A DNA stretch of 64,000 nt, from assembly GCA_020726505.1 (NCBI GenBank), contig JAHLEZ010000019.1, positions 1,054,001 to 1,118,000 of the forward strand, read 5' to 3'. The notes below the pieces were generated by a model, which saw only the letters and a program-made list of their open reading frames with translations, was not told where the DNA came from and searched no databases. The translations under genes and the position numbers were made by a program. The first letter of the stretch is position 1. Each line of letters begins with the position of its first letter. This DNA comes from Leptodontidium sp. MPI-SDFR-AT-0119. Its lineage: Eukaryota; Ascomycota; Leotiomycetes; Helotiales; Leptodontidiaceae. Below, piece by piece: positions 34,588 through 46,900 of the stretch.

Positions 34588-36340
34588 TTTGACGATGTAG
34601 TCAAGTACGAGGAGAAGTGATGATGAGAAGCAGAGATTCACGACTTTAAGGGGATGGCGAGACTCTGGTGAAGGAAAGATAAACAAGAGTCTCAACTCTG
34701 GAGAAAAAATGGGTTTTTTTGGTCCAGGAACAAATTTCTACCTACATCATACCCACTCCTAGAGATTTGACTGCGACCCTATGAATCAGGATGGATACAT
34801 CCGATATCTCACCGTTGACCCTCGAGATGCAGTTCGGAGAAGGTTTCTCAACGATACCACCAGCCTCGCCCGTCACCACAACTCCATCATTCCTTTTGCC
34901 CGCCAACCACGGCTTGGGATTGTAAGCTTCGATTTGGCGATGCTTTAATAGAAGACGCGAAGAAGAGGGCCGGAGAGGGGGATCTGGTGCGGATATTGCC
35001 TGTTTGGGCGATGTCGTGATTTTGACGCGGGGTGAGGTGATGAAGGGCGGGGTTTGAAGGGAGGGAGGAATTGGAATTGGGAATTGGGAATTGAGGCAGA
35101 GATAAGAGACATAGATATAGAGGATTGAGAGATGGACTTGAGGCGGTGACAATGAGAAGCTGGAATGAATCGATACAGCGGAGGATGGAAGGAACATTGA
35201 ATGGAAGCTCTGAGACGTCATGTGATTATTACACGTGATTTGCTTTGCTCAGCCATCGTCAAATCTATGGGGAATCGCGGCCAAAGACGGAAAGACATCA
35301 ATGTACCGATACAAAAAGTACCACTAAGAAGACTGCCTCGTATTCTCAAGGTACAAACAACACAAATCAACATTTGAATGAAATCCCTCGAACTGTCTCC
35401 TCGTCACCAACAACACTTCCCCAGCCTCGCAGCCTTGCTGAAGTCCGAATGTCTCAAAAAGCATCTCTCCACATTCAAAGTCCCTGCTCATACCATACCC
35501 AGGGACTCCACGAACGAAAGAACGAATAAACAAACATGGCAGGCCTGGATCATAGGTGGCAACTTTGCCAGTCAGCTATCAGGCTCCCCAGAGCTCAAGG
35601 ATGCGTTCCCCTGACCTCATCTCATCCCCTTGACGGCTTGATCTTGCGTAAGAAAACGCGAGTAAGCACGCAAGCAACAACACAATAGCAAGGAAGAAAA
35701 GACACCAAGATCCTCTGAGAAACTCCCTGAGGGTTATCCCTCCCTACCTGGTTTCCCGTCCCGTCTTTCCCTCCCTTCACCCCTAACAACCGTTACCCGT
35801 TTTCCCCGTTCGTCCCCCTCCCTTCTTACGCTGAACTCTAGGTTACCAAACTCTAAAACGGCACCGATGCATTCCTGACCTGATTTCATTAATTGCCTCT
35901 TGCTTCCGTTCAATCTCCCCCAAATGTAGATTGCTGCGAGGTAGGTAACTTACATGAATGTTAAGCTACTACAAAGCGTGATTTAATTTGACTTCTTGCA
36001 TGAGGTGGAGTGAGGTACTCTGCATGTAAATTTGCATACAGAGAAGGGGAATCACAATCACACCCAACACGTCAGACGCGTGCCATTGTGCTGTACCAGA
36101 AATAGCGCGACTTAGTAGGGACAGTACAGTACGTATTCGTACCAATGTATGAAGAGAAAGAAGAGTAGATGACTCTCCAGCCGCTGCAGAGTAAAGGGGC
36201 GAGCGAGATACCTCATCCCCAACCCCAGAGCCCGTTCCAGGCAAGTAAATCACTTGAACATTATCACAAGAGTACTTGCTCAGTTACCGACCGTACCCGA
36301 GTATCTACCTTCCCTCCCTCCCCTCTCTCAAACTCATGAT

Positions 36341-36348
36341 TATAAATA
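36341..36348 (+). promoter_or_regulatory. TATAAATA box with no gene downstream
   Basis: An exact TATAAATA follows a C/T-rich stretch (36305-36330), a typical ascomycete core promoter look. No protein gene follows, so if used it would start a non-coding RNA. Confidence 0.3.
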
Positions 36349-39300
36349 CCCACCACCAAAACACATGCAAACAGCAAAACAGCAAATGCACAAACAAACC
36401 GGGAGAACCTGGGAAGAAAAGATAGACGTGGCAGGAGAAAAAGAAAAGAAACGCGCGTTTGGGCTTGAATAGGTACTTGTTGCGAGGTCTATTGCTGTAC
36501 TGTGTTATAGCAAGAGGGAATTATTACTTCCGTACGCGTACTGTACTTGCTTTGTGGTCGGCTGTGGTCGGCTGTGCGGTGCGAGGTGCTGTTATACATG
36601 AGGCATGTATATCAAAAGCTGTAACTATCATCTCGCATCGGCACTTCTTCCCTGCTGGGGGGTTTGTTTGCCCGAGGGGTCACTGGGCGGCATGTGTTCC
36701 GGCCCGGAGGACAGGGGGAGAGGAGGAACGGAAAGTTGAATGTGATTGTGAATGCGAATGTGAATGTGAATGTGGATGAGAGGAAAGTACTAGCTTCTTA
36801 GAGGTATATTCCCAACTTCTGGAAGAAAACTCATCCTCATGGGCTTCTTTGAGGAAGGAGGAAGAAATAAATGCAAAGCCAAATTTAACGAAAGTTACAT
36901 CAAGCCGCGTGATATATTGTGGCTTGCTCCCTGCTTTCCCATCTCCCTTCCCCCAAATTCTCCGTCCACCACATCATCTGTCTCCTCACGGCGCAGCGTA
37001 GCATCCAAGTAAGTACATTAGCTGAGCTGTAAATTTCACCATCTACCTCCCCCGTACCGACGTACCGTGAACTTTCACGTGTAGGTAATTTACTAGGTAG
37101 AACGAACTAAACACACGCATACACTAGAGTAAAAGTATGAAACCCCCCCGGCGCAAATATTCAAGAAAAAGCAGGGCGAAAATTCGCCGAGGGAGGGTAT
37201 ATGAGAATGTGCATTATAGGGCTGAGAGGGGTTGTGATTGGTGGGATGGGGGGTTGTATGCACGCGATGAGGGGAGGGGAGGGGGGCTGGGGTGGTGAGG
37301 TCTGAATCCGATTTGATTGATTAAGTGGATGGATGGGTGATTGTCATGTGCGTGTGTGTCGTCTTGCTTTTGATGGTAATAATAATGATAATAATGATGA
37401 TGATGATTCGGAACGGAGAGCGGACATGTGACGCCCGTTGAGCTGAGTTGAGATAGACGGATGTGATTGGTGGAGAGAAGTAAGCAAGCAAACGGATTGT
37501 TCGAGATGCGGGGGAATCAGAGATCAGGCTAGACATTTGCCGATGAAGTTGAAGAGAGACAGAGTTCAGTCGGATGTCTCGGTTCGGCTGCTCTTGAACT
37601 CTTGACGTGGCTTTTTTTTTTAATGTTTTGTTTTATCTTGTCTTGTGTCTTTTCTCTTTTTATCTTTATATTAACAGGGATCATTGTTGTATCACAGCGT
37701 TGCAATAGCAAGCCAACATCATAGCTTCTCGAGCTCCTAGCTCGTCGTTGGAGGTATATGCGATCTGTGAGGGTATATCGCATCTGAATATCTCGGGCGA
37801 TGTCGTGTTTTGTTTTACTTTTTCAATCGCGTCCAAAGCTTGGATCCTCAAATTCCCTAGAAATGCAGGGCGGTGACGTTCTAGATCTGCTCGTGCGTAA
37901 TTGAATGGATGGAGGGGCGGACGGACGAGGGTCGCGTTTTTGGATTGAGATGCCTCGTTCGTGGAGTCGTGGCTTGCAGCCTCATCTCCATGCCCTGATG
38001 CATGCCGCAGATTACCTACCGGTCTGGGTTGAGATGAGATGGGTGAGGCTTTTCGGGCTTGCCCTGCCCTGCCTTGTCTTGCCTGGGTCTTGGGGAAGGA
38101 CGGGATAGGGATTGACATGGACATGGACATGGAGCCGGGCACGGATGATGTCGTGTCTCAATGTCTGTGATCAGATCGGGGATTTTACGTGTTTTCAGGG
38201 TCATGGTCATGGTCATGGCTTGGGGAAAGTTTTCCCTTCTTCGCTGCTTCTTTTCTCGATCTGAAGTTCGGTGGAGGGAGGTCTGTGATGTCGGGGAGAG
38301 AAGAGGAGAGGAAATGAGTTTGTCTTTGGGGTGAGACATCGGAAGGAGAATTGATTGATGTAGATGGATACGGTATGGAGGGAATGAAGGGAAGGCTGAA
38401 GATATGCTGAGATGCGCTTTGGGCGGCATGTGAAACGCGAATAATCTGTATTTGTTATTGATTTGCCGAAATGGCAAAGTCGTGATTTGAACAGAAATGC
38501 GGTAGGCGCTAGTTTACTTTCAGGTACCGGTACATCTTATTTGTCTTTCTTCTATTTTGACAAGGAAAGAAGCGAAGGTGGGATTAGAAATCACTCACGT
38601 TCCATGGTTCGATGATGCAAGGCCAAACTCAGGAACAGGAAACTCCACAACCCGGGGAGGTTTGATGTGAAAATCATTTCGTTACAGAAGGACAGGACAA
38701 GACAAGCGAAAAGAATTATGAAGTCTAAATCAGACCACCATGTACCCCAAAACACAAACAAAACTAAATACATCCTCAAACCCCATCGCTTAGAAGCTTT
38801 AGCTGAGGATGGAAGGTTGTTCTGTCAATGCACGAACGAAGGAACCGAACGAACGGCATTCTTGCATTTCCTGAGGGCTTGGGCCCAAGACCGCCGCTGC
38901 TTGAACTCCCGTAGTTCACAAGAAGAACTAGAACTAGGACTAAACTAGATATGCGAAGGTATCCGAATATGGAGTTTCTCCGTGCCGCCTCTCTTCGTCT
39001 TCGATTTATCGGCTTTCAGGCTTCAGGCAGAAAATGGCTAGGATGGGCAGAGTAGCCTACTAATCAAAGAAAAGGTGGAAGCTAAAATTCCTTGCTCTCC
39101 CACGCGAGAGAAAAGTCTAAGGGGAAGCTAGACGTTTGAAGAAACGATCGACTGGTTTCTGTCTCTCCAAAAGAGGCCAGTGTTTGTGATTGTTACTTGG
39201 AAGGGGCTAGTGAGATTGGAGTTTACCGTATGGAGTAGAGACTTTGCGACATTTGCTTTCCGCCCCGCTGGTGCTCAGTGTGGGAAGGTTTAATTTTTGA

Positions 39301-40350
39301 GGTTTTCTGATGGCGGCACGGGTTGGTTGGTTGTTTGGTAGCGTGGTGCCCGATTGAACTTCTTTGACTGAATGGACTAACCGATGATCTAACCCGAACA
39401 CGGCTCGTACTCGGTAGATGAGTTGGAGGGCGAGGCGAGGTGTTGAGGTGACCGAGGTGCGAGGTATTCTTGTATCTATTGCCGGCATTTCCCGTTTATC
39501 CGGTGAGATTGAAGGTGAGATGGGCGGTCTGAGGATAGATGGATGGGATGGTAAGGCGAGGGTTTTGCTTATAAATGGCAGAAGAATGGATAGAGAATCA
39601 TGTGCGTTTGCTTTGTTTACAACGGTACTTACAGTACTTTACTTGTTCATGACCAGGCAAGCATGATCGATCGCGCCAACGAAACGACCCTCAAGGGAGG
39701 AAGCTGTCAAACAGGGAACTGGTTAACGGTTCCCTCCCTCCCCTCCCCTTTCTTCGCAAACATCCCTTCCACTCTTTCGCCCGGGGCAGGGAACAAGGAT
39801 AAATTGCTCATGGATGGCACATGCCATCTCTACCCCCTTCACTTTTAAACTCCCTCCCCGGCAGGCATGTGACAGGGGTGCATGTGAAGGACGGGAGGGG
39901 TTTTTGAACTTTTGTTGATAGTGGAGTACGGAGAGTGGATGTTAATAAGTAATGTTTTGATATACTTTGGTTTTCGCGGAGGAGGGAATTTATGACGTGA
40001 TGTAATCTCGAATTGGATTCGTAGACTGGGGGTTTTCGGGGATGCGTTTAGGTTTCCCGGAGGGCGGATTTCTTTTCTCGGTTTGGACTTTGGAGAGGAA
40101 CTGGGAGAGGAGCAGAGCGAGCTTCGATCTTTCCCTGGTTTGGTTGTAGTTCGTACAGTACAGTGCTGTCTGTACCTTGATTTAGTGGCGACTTCGACTC
40201 TCAGGGGAGGGTAGCTTTGAGATCGTCCACGGCTTTCGTGGCCTGTCTTGTTAGTGTCAGGGCTGGCTGGCTGTCATCCACTCCAGTTCGTCTTGATGCT
40301 GGCTGGCGTTGTTGGTTGCTGCTGCCCTGTCTTTTGGCGCAAAGCAGGGC

Positions 40351-40436
40351 AGTTCAACCCTCAGGCTTTGACTGAAATTCTCCGAAGCAGCGTGCCAGGC
40401 TGGCTGGTTGGAGGGAGGAGTTCAACCCTCAGGCTT
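40351..40436 (+). repeat. 18-nt direct repeat, 68 nt apart
   Basis: AGTTCAACCCTCAGGCTT occurs exactly at 40351-40368 and 40419-40436. It may be a local duplication or a protein site. Confidence 0.85.
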
Positions 40437-42049
40437 CCTGAAGCCCTGGGAAGCCAGCCTTATGGTTAGAATGGTTCACGATGGATGGGATAGGATGGGA
40501 TGAGCAGATCTATCTGCCGGTCATGGGTCATGGCTTCGTACATGTTGGAGTACATTGTACATATCAGACAGGGACGAGAAACACTTTGTTTGGACGTCAC
40601 CTCATCAACTTCATCACAATATCCTTCACACTTGAACTCGGAACTTGACCTTGAACTTGGACTTGAGCTTGAACACTTGCTCACGGGAGTTATTGCATGG
40701 CTTCGGCTTTCAGAAAGCCCGCTCTCCGGAAGAACCGTTGGAAAGGGTTCAAAAATTCCGTCAGGTTTGCCCGAGTCGCGTGCTGAGAACTAACTAACTG
40801 CCTTGCACTAAATTAGAAGGACATTTACTGCCGCTGGAGACGGTTCCAAGAGCAAGAGTAAAGTTCGGAGTTTGTTCCTCCATGCGATATTAGAAGAGAG
40901 AGTAAGTGATTTGCGAAGAAGTACGGAGAGATTGTAAATTGTACTGTTTATTAATTCCGGGTGAAGAATCTAGAGGTGGATGTGGATGTGGATGTGTTGG
41001 CGAAGTGGCTATTAGATAGAATGAGGGGGAGTTGATGCGGGATTTTATTTTTGGGGGCGGAGAAGAGTGTATTTTTTTTCGATCGCGACCTGTTTCTCGT
41101 TCCCTTCCGATATACGAAGTACTCACTGTAAGCATTGTAGAACCAGTCTCTAAATGATGGCGCGGCGAAATACATACTTCTGTGTAAATGAAAGGCCGAA
41201 GAATGATTACTGTGGCGTTTCTTTACGACACCGGCAATTGATTGATTTTGATTGATATCAAAACCGAGGAACCATTATTGACCCTGCGTGCCTTGCTTAT
41301 AAGGTTGCAGTTGCCGAGATTAGATTCGGTGCGAACTGCAGGTGATGGTGCAGTGCAGTTGTAGCCTCGGGAAGCTGGTGAGCCGACGCCACGGCCGAGT
41401 ATTATTAAGTGAGAAGGACGACGGGTGAGTGAGATGGTACGAGGGAGTATTGCCGACTTGGTGTTCTGCTGGTGCTGCTGCTGGTGGTGCTAAGTTTAGT
41501 TTTGAGTTCGGTTCATTGCATGAACTGCTGAAGTTTGGAAGCGATGTCCAAAGCTTCAAACGCTTCAAGCGAAAAAGTCCGGAGCAGGAAACGGAAACAG
41601 AACCCCCCCCCCACTTATTTATTAACTGGTTAATTACCGATATTCCGGTATTGTCTGTAGAAGCGCACGAGACAAAACGAAACATTAATTCTTGTCTTGG
41701 ACTGACGGCTCTTTCCTTTCATCTCGCATCGGGTTCGTTCGAAAAATTTCATCCAGATGCTGATGGTTTCTGGTAACCGTACGTATTTACCGCACCGCAC
41801 ATGTACCTCGGTCCTCAGCTTCCTAAAGGGGAAGCGAATCTCCGGTGCTATTTCATGCGTGTTGCGCGGCTTGCTTTTCGAAGGATTTCGATCCGGCTGG
41901 AAAGAAGACAGAAAAAGAATTGATTGAATAATCTATGCAGCACATGATTAAGTAGCTGAGAAAAAGATGCGGTAACTCCTCCGAAGGGTTCGTGATGCGC
42001 ATGAAGCTGCATGATAATAAATAGACATGTATTGAATTTTTTGGCTTTC

Positions 42050-42061
42050 TACAGTACTGTA
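42050..42061. promoter_or_regulatory. Palindrome TACAGTACTGTA
   Basis: A perfect 12-nt palindrome. Related GTAC-rich words occur at 36121, 36531, 39630, 40152, 43671 and elsewhere in the gene-free interval. A binding site is possible but untested. Confidence 0.3.
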
Positions 42062-43746
42062 CGAAGATTCTCTGCAGGATAAGATGAGATGAGTTAGTTA
42101 GTTGACGGCGGGTTGAAGTGAAGGAACGGGTTCTAGAAGATAAGAGGGAAGAAAAGGGGGTGTGAAATCTGGAGCCGAGATATTGACGATTGGTGGAGAG
42201 GAAGTGAGTGGGTGAGATTCTCCACAACACCGACATGTACTTTGTACAGAATGTGGTTTAGCTCGTGGTACGAGTAGTGGACTATTGGAAATCGCCGTTG
42301 CATGTGGGCGAGACGAGGCGAGCGCTTTTCTTGTTTTGTTTCCCTTTGCCAGTTTGGTACCGTGAGGAGTTATTTATGATTCATGACTATTGATATGAAG
42401 CCACGAAAGCTTGGAGGCGAGGACTGTTGGTTGGATTGCTGGTACGGAGTACGAGTAAGTGTTTATTACTAAGGAAGGGAACACGAGGTGGAAGATATCT
42501 ATCTGATTGATAGAAGGATAGGCTGTAATTGGATATCAGAAAATAGATCGTCTGGCAGGATGAGGTTCTATTATTAATCCCGGCTTTCTTTTCCTCCCTT
42601 CCCATCGCTTCCACGCCGTTTCTTTCGCCCCCCTGTTGAAGTCCTCTTTTTCTTCTCTTTCGATCGGCGCTCCTCCTGTCAAAAGGCTTCGATTCCCTAC
42701 ACTCTTCCCTCAACCCTGTCCTCTCTTCGTTTCTTCAAGGCCTTGCTGCTGCCCTTGTCCCTGTCTGAAGGAAGGAAAGTTTGAAGCCAACGCCTCTCCC
42801 TTTTGGTGGGCTGCTTTCCCTTCCCCTTCCCCTTCCCCTGCCTCGCCTTGCCTTGCATGCTTGCTTGCTTGCTTTTGCCTTTGCAGCAAGTCAGTCCACA
42901 GTAGTCGGTCGACCACTGCACCGCGCTGCACTGCACAACACCAATACTCGTAGCCCCTCCCTGCACAAGAGACAAGCCAACAGGAACAGACCTCACAGCC
43001 TTCTTTTCCTGGCCACGTCCGTTCGTTTAGCACAGTCGTTGCGCTTCCCCTAGGCTCATGCTCATTCCCTGCCATCAAGTCCTCCCTGTCTCTCTAGCCA
43101 CCACCACCAACGCTCCATCACCAACCAACCAGCCAGCAGCCCAGCAAACCAGGTCCAACCCAGTGTGCTTCTAATCAAGCTTTCGGCACCGTCTTTTTCT
43201 ACGCAACAGTCTCTCTTCTCCCTCCAAGGATCATCTCAACGGGCGTGCCCAACCCTCCTCCCCTCCCCTCCTCCCCTACCCAACCCAAACTCGAACCCCC
43301 TATCCTTGCTTCCCGCACTCACAGCAGCGCAAGGCAGCGCCCTCCCAGTCTATCTGCACTGCACTGTACTGCACTACGCTGCCGCACATGCGATACCGTT
43401 GAAGCTACTCCCCAGTAGTCTCACTCCTCACTGCCGATTGAACCAGGTCAGGGCAAGCAAGCCAGGAACAGAGAAGCCGTCGGGGGAAAAAAGTGAAGCT
43501 ATTCACGAAACCTCGAAAATAAAAATAGTTGAACCCAACAACAACGACAAAAGTCAACACCGACGACGCATCTTTACGCGATCGAACGTGACACTACTGT
43601 CGTCGTCTGTCCCAGCAAAGCAAGCCTTCCTGTCGCACATCGGACGGGCGGACGGACGGATACACCTGACGGTACGTACCACGAGGGTTTCCAGGCCGTA
43701 CTCCTCCGTACGGTACAGACAGCTACACGTGCAATTTCTGCTCCCG

Positions 43747-43772
43747 AGGACCAGGACCAGGACCAGGACCAG
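43747..43772 (+). repeat. Tandem GGACCA hexamers
   Basis: Four consecutive copies of a 6-nt unit. Confidence 0.85.
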
Positions 43773-43901
43773 TTATCGCGACCTGCAGCACAGCAGTGTT
43801 GGCGCAACGAGAATCCAGCAAGCGTCGTGTCCTGTTGTGTCGAGGCCGAGTCGAGTTTGTTGTCTTCCGAGGATTCCATCGCATCCATCAATCAAATCGC
43901 G

Positions 43902-43935
43902 TACATACATACATACATACATACATACATACATT
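43902..43935 (+). repeat. ACAT microsatellite
   Basis: About eight tandem copies of the tetranucleotide ACAT/TACA. Confidence 0.9.
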
Positions 43936-46900
43936 GCAGTACGGCACCGCACAGCAAACCTGCATCAGACTCGAGTACGATCGAGTACTGCAGATACCGG
44001 GAGAGAAAGTGTTGGAACATACTGGGGATCCAGACAAGAGCTCAGGTCAGGTTAGTAAACAAATCTCCTATTTTCCGGGACCCAGGCAACAAGCCAACCT
44101 GGAGGACTCGAATGGTGGTGGATACTGTACGTTCGTTCATATCCTATTGTCTCAACTCGCACTGTATGAACCGTATCCTCTGGAAATTCTGATTCACCTC
44201 GACGCCTTCACCTTCCTTATCTGCTCGCGACCGAGACATTTTTTCTCTTTCTATCCAGCCCGGACCCCGACGCGTTCCACGCCGCCTTCCTTCCTGCCTT
44301 CCTTCCTTAAGCGACACCGACAACCGACATCAATCTCGTGCTGAGAGTCACCTTCTTCCTCGCACGCGAAATTTCCTTTCTGCACCACTTCAACACCTAC
44401 GCATGTACAACTTCAACAACGTGGGCATCGTCAGGATCTTTTTTTTCTTACCGACAGAACGCGCACAGATTTACCCACCTACCTTCGCGTCTCGTCCCCT
44501 CTGTGGAGAACCAGGAACTGGTCGCAAACCGGGCCAGATCTCGCAGACGCAATACAACCAGCAGATCCAACGAATGTCGGAATCCATCTGGTCAGCTCTG
44601 CCTTCTTGAAGCCAAGTCCTCCCTGGCTGGATGGATCTGCTCTGCTGTCTGGATACACCATGCTAACAGTTGTGCCACGCAGATCCGAATTATCGTGTCT
44701 CCCAGTTCCTGCCTCTATCCTAGTCTACATACCCGTCGAACGTTCCTCTGCAGCTCTTCTGCAGAACCCAGAAATCGTCTTCCAGGGGCCACCCTCAAGA
44801 ACCATATCCGCGACCTCGAATTCATCCCCTGCGATAGAAGACTTGAACTCTTCAGAAGGCCCAGGCAGATATCCTTCCAGAAGCATTTGCATATCTTGAA
44901 CACGCAGACAGCCTTTGGCGCAGGTCCCTGACGTGGCGTTCATCGCATTCAATCTATCTGAAGACCTCGGTCAAGATACGCAGACAGACTCCAATCAGTC
45001 CACGTCTCGAAAATAGAAACATCCTTCTTGGCCACGCCAAACAACTTCACGCGCATCCTCGGACAACAGGAGCCATTCAGCTACAGACGGAGAAGTTCTT
45101 TCCCGTCCCTATTTGAGACGTCACCGCAACATCTGTACAGGAGACAAGACAAGCTCGGCTCTGGGGCAGGACGAAGCTCAATCACTGATTGATCTGCCAG
45201 CCGCCCTCAAGCCTCCACGGTCAGTACCTGATCCCGGCTTCGCATGGATTGCCAGTTACTGATAGTTTGGCAGAAACCGCCTGCCCGCAATCACCTCACT
45301 TCGAAACCTAACGCACACCCACGTCCACTCACGAACCGCGGAATCCGATTTGTGGTTTCCCCTCAGTCTACCCCTCAACTCAAAACTGCGAGCAAGCAGA
45401 CAGGCAAAGACGCGATAAACGCTACATCCTCAAGGTATGTTCTGGGCCCAGGGCCCTTTCATTTGTGTGGCAGATTTTATTGTGACCTGTCGCCCATGGC
45501 GCTTTCAATCCTTGTTTTCTCCCCACCAGACGGGAAAGCTGGTCGTGTAAGCGAGGTGCCATCCGCGATCAATGCCTGGCAGGATGGGATGGACGGGCAT
45601 GAGCATGGGCATGGGCATGGAACAGGGAGGGCCTGCTGCATGACCACACCAGCTTCGCCCCCTCCCCTCCCCTACCCTACCCTGGCTTGCTTTGCAACCC
45701 CATCTTCTCCTTAATTAATGTGCCGACACCTGCTCTCTTGGCCCGCCCGCCATCCTGGCCCGATATTTACCAACCACCCTTGCCTGCATCATATATCTCC
45801 AAGCCCAGTCGCTCGAACTGACCTACCTTGTCTCCCACAGACAACGGTCTCTGAGCTTTCCCAGCCTCCCAGCCTTCTTCGCTCTTTCTTCAGCCTTGTT
45901 GGCATACCAGTTGCGTCATCTTTCCAGCTTGTTGACGGCAAGACATCGAAGTTGCGGTGCTGAGCCTTCCTGTATGCAACTTCCCTTTGCGCGCATGAAC
46001 TAGTCTGGTTCAGCTGCAAGTTTCCTACCTATCATCAATTCCGAGCTTGTAAATACGAAACTGACACCAGATTTATAGGATTATCAAGACCCAGTGCGAC
46101 AATCTTTACGACCTGACTACACTTGATCAAACCTTTCAAAGACGATCCGAGTAAGTTCATCGCAACTTTCCCTTTGTTTTGATTGCTTTCACTATCGCGG
46201 CGGATCCCCTGGCCACTACTGGAAGCCGGCATGGTCCTCGTGGTGAGGGAAGGCTTTTGGTCTAGTGGCCGGCTCACGAGTAGAAAACGTGGGATCCTTT
46301 CCAGGCTCACGCGAACGAGTAAGCGGCCCACCGCGCTGCTCTACAACAAACAACCGACCGATACTCAACGTCGCTTTGCCTGCCACAAGCCTTGCACCAT
46401 GTTCCAGGACCAGTACCACTCTCCAATTATCAGAGAGGGATCCCCTTCTTCACGATCAGATCGTCTTATCATATCCTCTGTACAACTCGAACACCAGTCA
46501 CCCTCCCGCTCGCTACCCCACCATTCCACCGCTCTGCTGGATAACTGGATTCATCCGATGACTCGGGAAAGCAGCTGCGGCTCGCCGTTTGCAAACGCAG
46601 CCAGATACCAATGCCCGTTTTCATTCACCAGGGTTTTTCTATTTACTGAAATGTGACGAGATGTTTCTTTGCATCGATCGCATTACGACCCTCCCACTCG
46701 AAATGCTCCCGAGTTGCTATGGGAATGATAGACTCTCGGGGTTGAGCTGCCCCTGGCCTTCGGAGTCTATTTTCGTACCACGATTCGTTGCCATCATGCG
46801 TTTCGACGATCGCATTGCCGTGGCTTTGAACATGCCGTGTTTTGGACAAATGCTGACTGAAGATTGAAGCAGACACGTCGGAATTAAAGTGAGCCATCCA

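Noticed and set aside
37681..38142. Minus-strand frame of 153 codons with a fairly protein-like C-terminal half
   Set aside because: The first half comes from simple ATGGAC-type repeats (MSMSMS) and nothing matches a known family. Too weak to call.
43165..44055. Open frame of 296 codons on the plus strand
   Set aside because: It is low-complexity (Pro/Ser/Thr runs, a YIHT repeat from the ACAT microsatellite), overlaps other open frames and shows no domain or splice structure.
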